Of a stretch of DNA of 64,000 bases, positions 46,093-54,725 are shown piece by piece. Source of the stretch: Nitrospirillum viridazoti CBAmc (lineage in GTDB: Bacteria; Pseudomonadota; Alphaproteobacteria; Azospirillales; Azospirillaceae); NCBI RefSeq assembly GCF_000730165.1, contig NZ_CP022110.1, positions 1,061,501 through 1,125,500 on the forward strand, in the 5' to 3' direction. Within the stretch, counting starts at the first letter, position 1. Each line of letters opens with the position of its first letter. The position numbers were made by a program, and so were the translations under genes. A model generated the notes under the pieces. The model had not been told where the DNA came from. It searched no databases and saw only the letters and a list, made by a program, of their open reading frames with translations.

Positions 46093-47100
46093 TCAGGCGG
46101 CGGGTGGGGGCGCCACGGTGCCGCGTTCGACGTAGGTCACGTCGAACACCAGGCGGCGCCGGGATTCCGTTGGCTTGGCGATGCGCCGCAGCAGCGTGTT
46201 CACCGCCTCGATTCCCATCTCCTCCACCGGGATGTTGATGGTGGAGAGGCCGGGGAAGGCCAGCGCGCCGTAGGGAATGTTGTCGAACCCGATGATGGAA
46301 ACATCCTCCGGCACGCGCAGGCCCCGCTGGCGCAGGGTGTTGATGGCGCCCAGCGCGATCAGGTCGGCGCCCACGCACAGCGCGGTGGCTGACCCGTCCG
46401 CCACGGCGGCGGCCACCGCCGGCTCCAAATCGAAGGAATAGGCGTTGTGCAGGTGCCAGGCCAGGGCGTCGTGCCGGCGCAGCACCTCGGCGCTGCTTTC
46501 GGACCGTTGGCGGGAACTGCGCACGTCGGTCGGGCCGGAAATGACGCCGATGCGCTGGTGCCCCGCCCGGATCAGCCGCTCGGCCGCCATGCGCCCCCCG
46601 GAATCGACGTCGATCTGGATCAGGTCGTGGCGGGGATTGTCGCGGTCCAGCACAAGCACGGGCAGGCTGCCGGTCAGGTCGGCCAGCGTGTCCTCGTCAT
46701 TGATGGGAAACCAGATCAGGCCGTCCACCCCGCGCTGGATCAGGGCCTGGGCGGCGGCGCGCTCGGCCTCGTGCGAACCTTGCGTGTCGGTGACGAAGAC
46801 GCTGTAGGCGCTTTCGCGCGCCGCGTGGACGACATTCTGCGCCAGGGCCGGAAAGAACGGGTTGGTGAGGTCGGGCAGGATCAGGCCGATGGCGCTGGTC
46901 TTGCCTGTGCGCATGGCCTTGGCGCTCAGGTTGGGGCGATAGCCCAGGCGCGCCGCGACCTCCAGCACATGGCGGCGCGTGTCACCGCCCACGGAACCGA
47001 CGTCGTTCAGGGCGTACGACGCCGTGGCCACCGACACGCCCGCCGCCAGCGCCACGTCCTTCAGGGTGGGGCGTTTGCCGCTGTTTTCATCTTTGGTCAT
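46093..47100 (-). CDS. LacI-family transcriptional regulator of the nucleoside locus
   Basis: 335 residues. The N-terminal HTH (TLKDVALAAGVSVATASYALN) with hinge helix (NLSAKAMRTGKT) and the PBP-like effector domain (IGLILPDLTNPFF onwards, GFDNIPYGALAFPGLSTI) are full length. It lies between the ten-gene operon (same strand, downstream) and the divergent receptor 2/adenosine deaminase unit. Palindromes of the AAACGTTT type occur at its own promoter and both flanking units, so it is the likely local repressor, with a nucleoside or sugar as inducer. Confidence 0.9.
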   Translation of the reverse strand: MTKDENSGKRPTLKDVALAAGVSVATASYALNDVGSVGGDTRRHVLEVAARLGYRPNLSAKAMRTGKTSAIGLILPDLTNPFFPALAQNVVHAARESAYSVFVTDTQGSHEAERAAAQALIQRGVDGLIWFPINDEDTLADLTGSLPVLVLDRDNPRHDLIQIDVDSGGRMAAERLIRAGHQRIGVISGPTDVRSSRQRSESSAEVLRRHDALAWHLHNAYSFDLEPAVAAAVADGSATALCVGADLIALGAINTLRQRGLRVPEDVSIIGFDNIPYGALAFPGLSTINIPVEEMGIEAVNTLLRRIAKPTESRRRLVFDVTYVERGTVAPPPAA

Positions 47101-47437
47101 CGAGGTCTCTGGGGTGACGGGCTGGTTAAACGTTTGTGGCGTATTTCAGCCGAATCCCGGTGGAAATGGGAAGGGGCATGGCTGGGGCCAGTTGATGAGG
47201 GCGAGGACAACTCGTCAAGTGCTGGACAATTATGAATCGTTTAAAAAAGCATAATCTCACCTTGACGAGCGAAAAACTCCAGGCGAGCATGGGAAATACA
47301 GGGGATCAGTTCGGCGGCGCTGAGCCGTTGAGTGCGCCTTTTTGTGCCTAAAAAATGAAACGTTTAATTAAAATGGACTGCACCGCCAGGGTGATGGCGT
47401 GGCGGCAGCGGACAGGGCATGAACGATGGGAGTTAAA
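47101..47437. promoter_or_regulatory. Divergent regulatory region with three LacI-type sites
   Basis: 337 nt without a gene between the LacI regulator and TonB receptor 2. Sites seen: TTAAACGTTT at 47126-47135 next to the lacI start (autoregulation), TGAATCGTTTAA at 47233-47244, and TGAAACGTTTAA at 47356-47367 before receptor 2. They match the perfect palindrome at 45974 in core and spacing of half-sites. Confidence 0.7.
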
Positions 47438-49690
47438 ATGATGAGACTCATGAGGGTGACGACGGCGGCGGCGCTGGTGGCGTTGGCGGCGGGGGAAGGG
47501 CCGGCGGTCGCGCGGGCGGCAGAGACGGCGGACGGCCCGCCCGCCTTGGAGGAGATCGTGGTCACGGCGCAGAAACGGACGGAGGATCTGCAGCAGGTGC
47601 CGCTGTCCGTCAGCGTCATGAACGGCGACGACATGCGCGGCCTGGCGGTGTCGGGTGATGATATCCGCGTGCTGTCCGGGCGCGTGGCCAACTTGAACGC
47701 CGAGTCCACCTTTGGCCGCGTCTATCCACGCTTCTACATCCGGGGGCTGGGCAACGAGGACTTCACCCTGAACGCCTCGCAGCCGGTGGCGCTGTACTAT
47801 GACGACGTGGTGCTGGAGAACCCGGTACTGAAGGGCATGCCCGCTTTCGACCTGGAACGGGTCGAGGTGCTGCGCGGTCCCCAGGGCACGCTGTGGGGCA
47901 AGAACACCACGGCGGGCGCCGTGCATCTGGTGTCCCGCAAGCCCACGGACGCGACCGAGGGTTATGCCGACGTCACCTATGGCAATTTCAGCAGCTACAC
48001 CGCGGAATCGGCGGTGGGTGGCAGCCTGGGCGACGGCCTCACGGCCCGGGCGTCCGTCCTGTATCAGCACCGCGACCCGTGGGTGCGCAATGTGGTCACG
48101 GGGAACAAGCTGGACGGCTATGACGATTTGGCGGGCCGGGTGCAGGTGCAGTGGAAGCCCGGCGAGCGCTTCACCGCCCTGGTCCAGGCCTTCGGCCGCT
48201 CACTGGACGGCACCTCCACGCTGTTCCACGGCGCCGGCACCGATGCGACCGTCGGCATCCTGCCCTTCGACAAGTATGACATCGCGGAGGAGAGCGATAA
48301 CAACAACCGGCAGAAGGTGACCACGCGCGGTGTCACCCTGAACGCCGCCTATGAATTCGACGACGTCACCCTGACCTCCATCACCGCCTGGCTGACCGGC
48401 AGCATGTTCAGTGTCGGCGACGTGGATGGTTCCCCCCGGCCTGCGCTGGTCAACGCGTCCGACGTCGACGGGCTGACCCAGGTGACGCAGGAGCTGCGTC
48501 TCGCCTCCAACCCCGGCGGGCCCTTTGGCTGGCAGGGTGGCCTCTACTATTTCTCCGAGGATTTGAACTACTGGAACACCACCGCCAACAACAGCTTCCA
48601 GACGGCGGATGGCATGCCTGGCTTCGGCGCCTATCAGCGGGCGCGCCAGCGCAGCCACAGCGGTGCGGCCTTCGGCCAGGCCAACTATTCCCCCACCGAG
48701 CGCCTGACCCTGACGGCCGGCCTGCGCTACACTGTCGACGCGGTGGACTTCTGGCAGGACTCATCCTCCTTCACGCCCAAGCCCACCGACCTCGCGGCCT
48801 TCCCCAACTTCGCCACCGATCCGTTTTACAAGGTGGCGGGTCGGGGCCCCGGCCCCTGGTTCCTGCCCCGGTTTTCCAGCACCGACGGCCGCTGGGGCAA
48901 ATTCACCTACGATGGCAGCGTGGCCTACCGCCTGGATGACCAGATCAACCTCTACGCCCGCGTGGCGGAGGGGTACCACGCCGGCGTGATCACGGGGCAG
49001 GCCATGTTCGACCCGTTGCAGAAGGCCGATCCCGAAACGGTGACCTCGTACGAGGCTGGGGTGAAGGGCGACTTCTTCGGCCGGCGCTTGCGTACCGACC
49101 TGTCGGTCTTCCACTACGTCTACCGCAACCAGCAACTGGTGGCCTACAGCACCCTGGGGGCGGGGCAGGAAATCATCCGCCTGATCAACGCCAAGGGCGG
49201 TGTCGGCACCGGCTTTGAGCTGGAGAGCAAGCTGCAGGTGACGGACGGCCTGCTGCTGGGCGCCAATCTCGGCTTTGTGAAGACTGAGATCCAGGGCCCG
49301 ACGGAGGTGGACGACCCCCGCAATCCCGGCCACCCCCTGGACATCGCCGGCCAGCCCTTTCCCTTCGCCCCGCGATGGACCGCCTCGTTGACGGCCGACT
49401 ACACCTATCCGCTGGGCGGCGGGCGGGAGCTGTTCCTGGGTACCGACTGGACCTATCGCGGCGATGAGAATTTTCAGCTGACCAGCTTCGTCCAGCCGCA
49501 ATTCCGGGGGCAGGGGTATTGGGAGGGCGGGGCCCGGGCGGGCTATCGCTTCGGCCGCACGCAGGTCGCGGCCTGGGTGCGCAACATCACCGACGCCTCC
49601 GTCCTGACCAGCGCCGTGAACGTCAACGGCTACGCCGGCGTATTCACCAACCCGCGCACCTACGGCTTGGAACTGTCCACCCATTTCTGA
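47438..49690 (+). CDS. TonB-dependent receptor, nucleoside locus (receptor 2)
   Basis: 750 residues. Signal peptide (MMRLMRVTTAAALVALAAG, cleavage near ARAAE), TonB-box-like LEEIVVTAQKR, plug motifs DLERVEVLRGPQGTLWGKNTTAGAV split over the plug, and a barrel ending LELSTHF. The GGGAG-5 nt-ATG spacing favours the start at 47438 over an in-frame ATG 12 nt upstream. It is divergent from lacI and followed by adenosine deaminase. The RGPQGTLWGKNTTAG motif is common in siderophore/vitamin-type and sphingomonad receptors; the substrate is inferred from the operon. Confidence 0.88.
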   Translation: MMRLMRVTTAAALVALAAGEGPAVARAAETADGPPALEEIVVTAQKRTEDLQQVPLSVSVMNGDDMRGLAVSGDDIRVLSGRVANLNAESTFGRVYPRFYIRGLGNEDFTLNASQPVALYYDDVVLENPVLKGMPAFDLERVEVLRGPQGTLWGKNTTAGAVHLVSRKPTDATEGYADVTYGNFSSYTAESAVGGSLGDGLTARASVLYQHRDPWVRNVVTGNKLDGYDDLAGRVQVQWKPGERFTALVQAFGRSLDGTSTLFHGAGTDATVGILPFDKYDIAEESDNNNRQKVTTRGVTLNAAYEFDDVTLTSITAWLTGSMFSVGDVDGSPRPALVNASDVDGLTQVTQELRLASNPGGPFGWQGGLYYFSEDLNYWNTTANNSFQTADGMPGFGAYQRARQRSHSGAAFGQANYSPTERLTLTAGLRYTVDAVDFWQDSSSFTPKPTDLAAFPNFATDPFYKVAGRGPGPWFLPRFSSTDGRWGKFTYDGSVAYRLDDQINLYARVAEGYHAGVITGQAMFDPLQKADPETVTSYEAGVKGDFFGRRLRTDLSVFHYVYRNQQLVAYSTLGAGQEIIRLINAKGGVGTGFELESKLQVTDGLLLGANLGFVKTEIQGPTEVDDPRNPGHPLDIAGQPFPFAPRWTASLTADYTYPLGGGRELFLGTDWTYRGDENFQLTSFVQPQFRGQGYWEGGARAGYRFGRTQVAAWVRNITDASVLTSAVNVNGYAGVFTNPRTYGLELSTHF

Positions 49691-49698
49691 AGACCAGC

Positions 49699-49726
49699 GA
49701 TCCCTGGGGGCGGTTCCCCGGGGATC
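49699..49726 (+). other. Strong hairpin between TonB receptor 2 and adenosine deaminase genes
   Basis: GATCCC t GGGG, loop GCGGTT, CCCC g GGGATC: 10 base pairs with one mismatch, 8 nt after the receptor stop. No U-tract. Same placement as the hairpins after the other two receptor genes. Confidence 0.6.
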
Positions 49727-49736
49727 AGGAGCGACC

Positions 49737-50768
49737 ATGACCGATACCCTTGCCCCACCCTTGGCCGATTTCATCCGCGGCCTGCCCAAGGCGGAGCTGC
49801 ACCTGCACATAGAAGGCAGCCTGGAACCGGAGCAGATGTTCGCGTTCGCCCGCCGCAACCGCGTGGCGCTGCCCTTCCGCACGGTGGAGGAGGTGCGGGC
49901 CGCCTACGCCTTCACCAACCTCCAGGACTTCCTGGATATCTATTACCAGGGCGCCCAGGTGCTGCGCACGGAGGAGGATTTCCACGACCTGGCGCTGGCC
50001 TATTTCCGCCGGCTGGCGGCGGACGGCGGCGTACATGCCGAGATCTTCTTCGACCCCCAGACCCATACCGACCGGGGCATCCCCTTCCGGGTCGTGGCCG
50101 ATGGTCTGCTGGCCGGCATGGTGGCAGCGAAGGATGAACTGGGCGTCACCTCCCATCTCATCCTCTGCTATCTGCGCCACCTGGATGAGGAGTCGGCCTT
50201 CGCCACGCTGAAGGCGGCGGAGCCCTATCTGGACCGCATCAAGGGCGTTGGCCTTGATTCATCCGAGGTCGGCAACCCCCCGTCGAAGTTCGCCAGGGTG
50301 TTCCAGGCCTCGCGGGAGCGGGGGCTGAGGTTGGTGGCCCACGCGGGGGAGGAGGGGCCGCCCGACTATGTCTGGCAGGCGCTGGACATCCTGGGCGTGG
50401 ATCGCCTGGACCATGGCAACCGCGCGCTGGAGGACGAGGCACTGACCCGCCGCCTAGTTGACCAGGGCACGACGCTGACGGTGTGCCCGCTGTCCAACCT
50501 CAAGCTCTGCGTCGTGCCCAGCCTGGAGGCGCATCCCCTGCGGCGCATGCTGGACCTGGGGCTGAAGGCCACGGTCAACGCCGACGACCCGGCTTATTTC
50601 GGCGGCTATCTGCTGGACAACTATGTGCGCGTGGCGGCGGCCCTGGGCCTGGACCGGGCGCAGCTGGCGCGGCTGGCCCGCAACAGCATCACCGGGTCTT
50701 TCCTGGATGAGGCGGCCCAGGCGCCTCACCTGGCGAGGTTGCGGCAGATTGATCCCTATCGGGATTGA
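49737..50768 (+). CDS. add: Adenosine deaminase
   Basis: 343 residues. Metal and catalytic motifs are complete: ELHLHIEGSL (His22, His24), HAGEEGP, DHGNRAL and NADDPAYFGG. It deaminates adenosine, or a related 6-aminopurine (adenine deaminases of this fold look similar). No signal peptide, so it is cytoplasmic. AGGAG ribosome binding site upstream. It links the receptor 2 unit to the purine nucleoside operon, where inosine would feed the nucleoside hydrolase. Confidence 0.88.
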   Translation: MTDTLAPPLADFIRGLPKAELHLHIEGSLEPEQMFAFARRNRVALPFRTVEEVRAAYAFTNLQDFLDIYYQGAQVLRTEEDFHDLALAYFRRLAADGGVHAEIFFDPQTHTDRGIPFRVVADGLLAGMVAAKDELGVTSHLILCYLRHLDEESAFATLKAAEPYLDRIKGVGLDSSEVGNPPSKFARVFQASRERGLRLVAHAGEEGPPDYVWQALDILGVDRLDHGNRALEDEALTRRLVDQGTTLTVCPLSNLKLCVVPSLEAHPLRRMLDLGLKATVNADDPAYFGGYLLDNYVRVAAALGLDRAQLARLARNSITGSFLDEAAQAPHLARLRQIDPYRD

Positions 50769-50886
50769 CGGAGGTAACCGGGTTTGAGCTCGGCGGCTCC
50801 CGATGTCCCCATGCGGCCCCCAAGGTGAATTTTAATGGGCCGGGCCATTTGGAATTTCCCGCCGCTATTTTTGCGGCACCAACCCT

Positions 50887-52473
50887 CTAAAAAAGCGAAA
50901 GCTTGCCACCGGAGGCGACGTAGTCCCTGAACGCCTCGAAGCGCGCTTCGCTGGAAACGCCCTGGCGCGGGCCGGTGGTATCGCCCAAGCCCATAACCAT
51001 GGGGGCGCCGGTGGCCACCCTAGGCCATGCGTCACCGGGGAGGGTGGGATCGCCCTTCTTCATGAAGGCCAGCCAGTGGGTTTGGAGCGCGCGCGAAACG
51101 GCGCGGTCCCGGTCGGTGAAGACACGGCCGCCCTTGTCCAGGGCGCCCATCACGTAAGGCACCTCGGCGGTATGGAAAGCGCCGAAATCCTGGCCATCGC
51201 CGGTGGCTGGATACGGATGATCGTAAAGGTAGATGTAGACGGCCTGCCCGCTGGCGGCCGTCCGTGTCTGGGCCCACAAGACCAGGCCGGCCATGTAACG
51301 GTCTTGCGCCAACAGCTTGTATGAGGCGCGGGCCTCGGCATCGGTGGCGTGGGGGTACACCGCCAGCAAGCGGTCGGCGGATTGACCATAGCGCTCCCGA
51401 ACCAGGGCGGTGAAGTCGGTGGCGGTCAGCTCGCTATTGCCGAACAGGGTGCCCTCATCGGCATTGAAGCCGGTCATGAGCGGCACCCTGCTCGCCACCG
51501 GGGCCGCTGGATCTTCAGGGTCCCCGGTGACGATGACGGCGTCCAGGTTCGGGGCGAACACAATGGTCGGCCTTACGGGCTTGGCGCCAGGGGTTGGTGG
51601 CGGGACGTTGGCGGCCTGCTGCAGCGCGTCGGCTGGTATGGCGCGCAATTCGGCCAACGACTTGGCGCCCACCTTCTCCGCGAACGTGACGCCCGTCGCC
51701 TCCGCTTCGGCCAGCGACGGCATGTGGATGCCCATGGCCGAGCCACTCTGTGCCACCGCGCGCTGAAACAGGCCTTTGGCAAGCGGCGACATGATCAGGT
51801 CATTGACCGCGGCGGCGCCGGCGGACTGGCCGGCGATGGTCAGTGTGTCGGGGTCGCCGCCGAACTTGGCAATGTTGGCGCGGACCCATTTCAGCGCTTC
51901 GATCATGTCGAGCAGGCTGTAGTTGCCTGAACTATGCAGGGCCGATTCCTGGGTGAGTTCGGGGTGGGCCAGGAAGCCGAACACGCCAAGCCGGTAGTTT
52001 ATGGTGACGACGACCGCTCCCTTGGCTGCCAGGCCGCCGCCTTCGTAAACCGGGATGGTGCCGGACCCGCTGCCAAAGCCGCCCCCGTGGATGTAGACGA
52101 ACACCGGCAGTTTGCCGTGGGCCTGGCGCGGCTTCCAGACATTCAGGTAGAGGCAGTCCTCCGAAACCGGGCCTTGGATCAGGAACTCCGACGTGAAGGG
52201 GCCGAATTTGCCAGGCGGGCCCTGGTAGCAGGCCGGCGACGCCTGGGTGGCGTCGCGCACTCCCTGCCACGCCTTGACCGGCAAGGGATCATGCCAACGC
52301 AGCGGGCCCACCGGGGCCTGGGCGTAGGGAATGCCCAGGAATTCGTCGACCGCGCCTTTTTCGGCGCCGCGGATTTCACCGGAGCTGAGCTGGACGGTCG
52401 GCTGCGCCGACGCGGCGGCCGGCAACAGGAACAGGGCGACGGCCGCGCCCGCCAACATCTTGAACGCCCTCAC
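50887..52473 (-). CDS. Type-B carboxylesterase, exported
   Basis: 528 residues. A Sec signal peptide (MRAFKMLAGAAVALFLLPAA, cleavage ASAQ) precedes the type-B esterase fold: FLGIPYAQAPVGPLRW, SEDCLYLNVW, YIHGGGFGSGSG (oxyanion hole), the nucleophile elbow GQSAGAAA (Gln instead of the common Glu before Ser) and a late AFHTAEVPYV supplying the catalytic His. It hydrolyses carboxylic esters, possibly acylated glycosides. It is divergent from the downstream glycoside operon. Convergent with adenosine deaminase; the 118-nt gap between them shows only a weak hairpin near 50861-50877. Confidence 0.88.
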   Translation of the reverse strand: MRAFKMLAGAAVALFLLPAAASAQPTVQLSSGEIRGAEKGAVDEFLGIPYAQAPVGPLRWHDPLPVKAWQGVRDATQASPACYQGPPGKFGPFTSEFLIQGPVSEDCLYLNVWKPRQAHGKLPVFVYIHGGGFGSGSGTIPVYEGGGLAAKGAVVVTINYRLGVFGFLAHPELTQESALHSSGNYSLLDMIEALKWVRANIAKFGGDPDTLTIAGQSAGAAAVNDLIMSPLAKGLFQRAVAQSGSAMGIHMPSLAEAEATGVTFAEKVGAKSLAELRAIPADALQQAANVPPPTPGAKPVRPTIVFAPNLDAVIVTGDPEDPAAPVASRVPLMTGFNADEGTLFGNSELTATDFTALVRERYGQSADRLLAVYPHATDAEARASYKLLAQDRYMAGLVLWAQTRTAASGQAVYIYLYDHPYPATGDGQDFGAFHTAEVPYVMGALDKGGRVFTDRDRAVSRALQTHWLAFMKKGDPTLPGDAWPRVATGAPMVMGLGDTTGPRQGVSSEARFEAFRDYVASGGKLSLF

Positions 52474-52792
52474 GAGTAGCGCCTCCCGATTTTTATAATG
52501 GTGATGGCTTACAACAAAGCGGCCTTCGCGGCAATCAATGAGAATAAAAATACTTATTATTAAAAGTTCGACCCTTGCATGGACTCAGGCCCCTTGGAAA
52601 GCGCGAGCAGGAGCGGTTGAAAAAAGCCGCCACCTCCCATTGGGGAGGGGCGGCGGGGGAATGCTGGGATGGGAGTGAATGTCGCCAGCCGGACCATTGT
52701 AGCGCATGTCATATAGAATTATAATCTGAATTCATGTTATGGCTTGCGAAGCGCTGCTGAGCGCCGCCAGGACAATAAAGGGGAGGAGCGAC
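52474..52792. promoter_or_regulatory. Divergent intergenic region, esterase / glycoside operon
   Basis: About 319 nt without a gene. It holds AT-rich tracts (52540-52565 and 52705-52740) that may be promoters for the two directions, plus the hairpin described at 52620-52654. No known operator was recognised. Confidence 0.5.
52620..52654 (-). terminator. Intrinsic terminator-like hairpin on the minus strand, upstream of the esterase
   Basis: GCCGCC a CCTCCC, loop ATTG, GGGAGG GGCGGC (12 pairs, one bulge), followed on the minus strand by six U. It lies between the esterase start and the divergent SnoaL-like gene, with no minus-strand gene above it. It could be an attenuator of the esterase transcript, the end of a small RNA, or a block to antisense transcription. 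Confidence 0.6.
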
Positions 52793-53245
52793 ATGCGTTG
52801 GTACCGGGCCGCCGTGCTCTGCGGGATGGGGATCTTGGGCGCCACGGCGACGGCACAGGCGGCGGATGGGGGTGGTTGTCCCCCGGGGCAGGCCGCGAGG
52901 CAGGGTGAGTCCCCGAAACTGTTCCAGGACTTCGCGACCCAGCTGCTGGTGCGCAAGGATGCCCGCGGCGCCTATGAGACCTTCGCCGCCGCCGACATGG
53001 TCCAGCGCAACCCACCCTTCGGCGCTACCCGCGACAGCACCATCGCCCAGTGGGAAAAGATGACAGGCCTGCCGGGCGCGCGCTTCGTCATCGAGACGGT
53101 GACCATGGAGGGCGACGTCGGGGTGGTCCATTTCCATGGCCAGCTCAAGGCCGGGGAGGCGGGCGCCGTCATCACCCAGCACGATCGGCTGCGCTGCGGC
53201 AAGATCGTGGAGGAATGGGCGGAGTTCAGCGCGGGGGCCAAATGA
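52793..53245 (+). CDS. Exported SnoaL-like (NTF2-fold) protein
   Basis: 150 residues. Sec signal peptide (MRWYRAAVLCGMGILGATAT, cleavage AQAA) followed by an NTF2-like domain (FQDFATQLLVRKDARGAYETF and the AADMVQRNPPFG segment, similar in placement to the HQHNP motif in the 32779 paralogue). An upstream ATG at 52739 is unlikely. Start has GGAGGAG ribosome binding site. It overlaps the MFS gene by 4 nt, so it opens the glycoside operon. The function is unknown. Confidence 0.78.
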   Translation: MRWYRAAVLCGMGILGATATAQAADGGGCPPGQAARQGESPKLFQDFATQLLVRKDARGAYETFAAADMVQRNPPFGATRDSTIAQWEKMTGLPGARFVIETVTMEGDVGVVHFHGQLKAGEAGAVITQHDRLRCGKIVEEWAEFSAGAK

Positions 53246-54708
53246 TCGGCGAGGCTTCGGCGGGCCCACGGCCCGTGGCGATATCCGCCATCGACCAGGC
53301 TGCCGCGATGTCCCCCGGTCGGCGGAAGTCGGCCCTGGTCATCGTTGCCGGCGCGTTCATGATGGACTTGATCGACCTCACCATCGTCAACGTCGCCTTG
53401 CCCTCCATCCAGCGGGATCTCGGGGCCGGGCCGGCGGCCATGCAATGGATGGTGGCCGGTTACGCCGTCGCCTTCGCCGTGCTGCTGATAACGGGCGGCC
53501 GGCTGGGGGATACCCATGGCTACCGCCGCCTGTTCATGGTGGGGGTGGCCGGTTTCACCGCCACCTCACTGCTATGCGGTGCTGCGGCCAGCCCGGTTAT
53601 GCTGGTGCTGTCGCGGCTGGCGCAGGGTGCTGCGGCCGCCTTGATGCTGCCCCAGGTGATGTCGCTGATCCAGGTGATGTACCCACCGGCGGAGCGCATT
53701 GGCGCGCTGGCCATTTTCGGCGTGCTGGGTGGGCTCGCGGCCGTTCTCGGGCCCATCCTGGGGGGCCTGTTGATCGAGGCGGACCTGTTCGGGCTCGGCT
53801 GGCGCCCGATCTTCCTGATTAATGGCCCGCTGGGCGTGGCCGGCCTTATTGGCGCATGGCGCGTCCTGCCGTCCGGCCGCTCGTCTCGGGCCAGCGGCGT
53901 GGATGTGCCGGGCACGCTGCTGATCGCCGCGACCTTGCTGGCCGTCATCCTGCCGCTGATGCAGGGGAGGGAGGCCGGCTGGCCCTGGTGGTGTCTGGCG
54001 TCCTTGGCCGCGGCCCCTGTTCTGGGCTTGCTGTTCCTGCGCCATGTTCGGCGGCGGTCGGTCACGGGCACCGCCCTGGTGGATCCCGAGCTGTTCGCCA
54101 ACCGGGGTTTCACCGTTGGGGTTTGCATCTCCCTCTGTTTCCAGGCGGTGACGGCGGGGCTGTTGTTCATCCTGACCTTGACGCTGCAATACGGTTTGGG
54201 TTGTTCAGCCTTGGAGACGGCCCTGGTGCATGTGCCCTATGCCGTGGGCGCCTCGGTGGCGATCGGCGTCGTCGCCCGGCGGGCGCTGCCGCGCATCGGT
54301 CTGCGTCTCATCGGCATCGGCGTGGGGATCATGTTGGCCGGCCTGGTGGCGCTGTTCGCCTTGATCCTGGCGCAAGCGCCCCTGATGGTGATTGGCGGCG
54401 CGTTGCTGGTGACAGGTACGGGCATGGGGTTGACCGGTGGCCCGCTGGGGCCTGTGACCTTGTCGGATGTCGACGTGGCGCATGCCGGGGCGGCATCGGG
54501 TACCATGAAGGCCCTTCAGCAGTTGGGGGCCGCGACCGGCGCCGCGCTGATCGGCAGCCTCTACTTCGCCCTGGCCCCCGACCTTGATTCCGTTCACGCG
54601 CGCCAAAGTTTCCTGACGACCCTGCCCGTGGTGGCGGGCTTGCTGCTGGTTGTGGGGGGGCTGGTCACGCGCCTGCCCAAGGACCTGCGGATTTTCCGCA
54701 AAATATGA
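53242..54708 (+). CDS. MFS transporter, DHA2 (14-TM drug:proton antiporter) type
   Basis: 488 residues with about 14 hydrophobic helices. MMDLIDLTIVNVALPSIQRDL in TM1 and GGRLGDTHGYRRLF after TM2 are DHA2 hallmarks (motif D and motif A). DHA2 proteins usually export hydrophobic compounds; here it could export an aglycone or its products. Translationally coupled to the SnoaL-like gene. Followed 17 nt later by the Gfo/Idh/MocA oxidoreductase. Confidence 0.88.
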   Translation: MIGEASAGPRPVAISAIDQAAAMSPGRRKSALVIVAGAFMMDLIDLTIVNVALPSIQRDLGAGPAAMQWMVAGYAVAFAVLLITGGRLGDTHGYRRLFMVGVAGFTATSLLCGAAASPVMLVLSRLAQGAAAALMLPQVMSLIQVMYPPAERIGALAIFGVLGGLAAVLGPILGGLLIEADLFGLGWRPIFLINGPLGVAGLIGAWRVLPSGRSSRASGVDVPGTLLIAATLLAVILPLMQGREAGWPWWCLASLAAAPVLGLLFLRHVRRRSVTGTALVDPELFANRGFTVGVCISLCFQAVTAGLLFILTLTLQYGLGCSALETALVHVPYAVGASVAIGVVARRALPRIGLRLIGIGVGIMLAGLVALFALILAQAPLMVIGGALLVTGTGMGLTGGPLGPVTLSDVDVAHAGAASGTMKALQQLGAATGAALIGSLYFALAPDLDSVHARQSFLTTLPVVAGLLLVVGGLVTRLPKDLRIFRKI

Positions 54709-54725
54709 CCTTTAGGGAGGAAGGG

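Noticed and set aside
50861-50877. GCCGC...GCGGC as terminator for adenosine deaminase or the esterase
   Set aside because: Only 5 pairs and no proper U-tract; too weak to call.
52793-53245. Fusion or direct function link between the two SnoaL-like proteins at 32.8 and 52.8 kb
   Set aside because: They share fold and export signal but too little sequence to infer the same reaction, and their operons differ.
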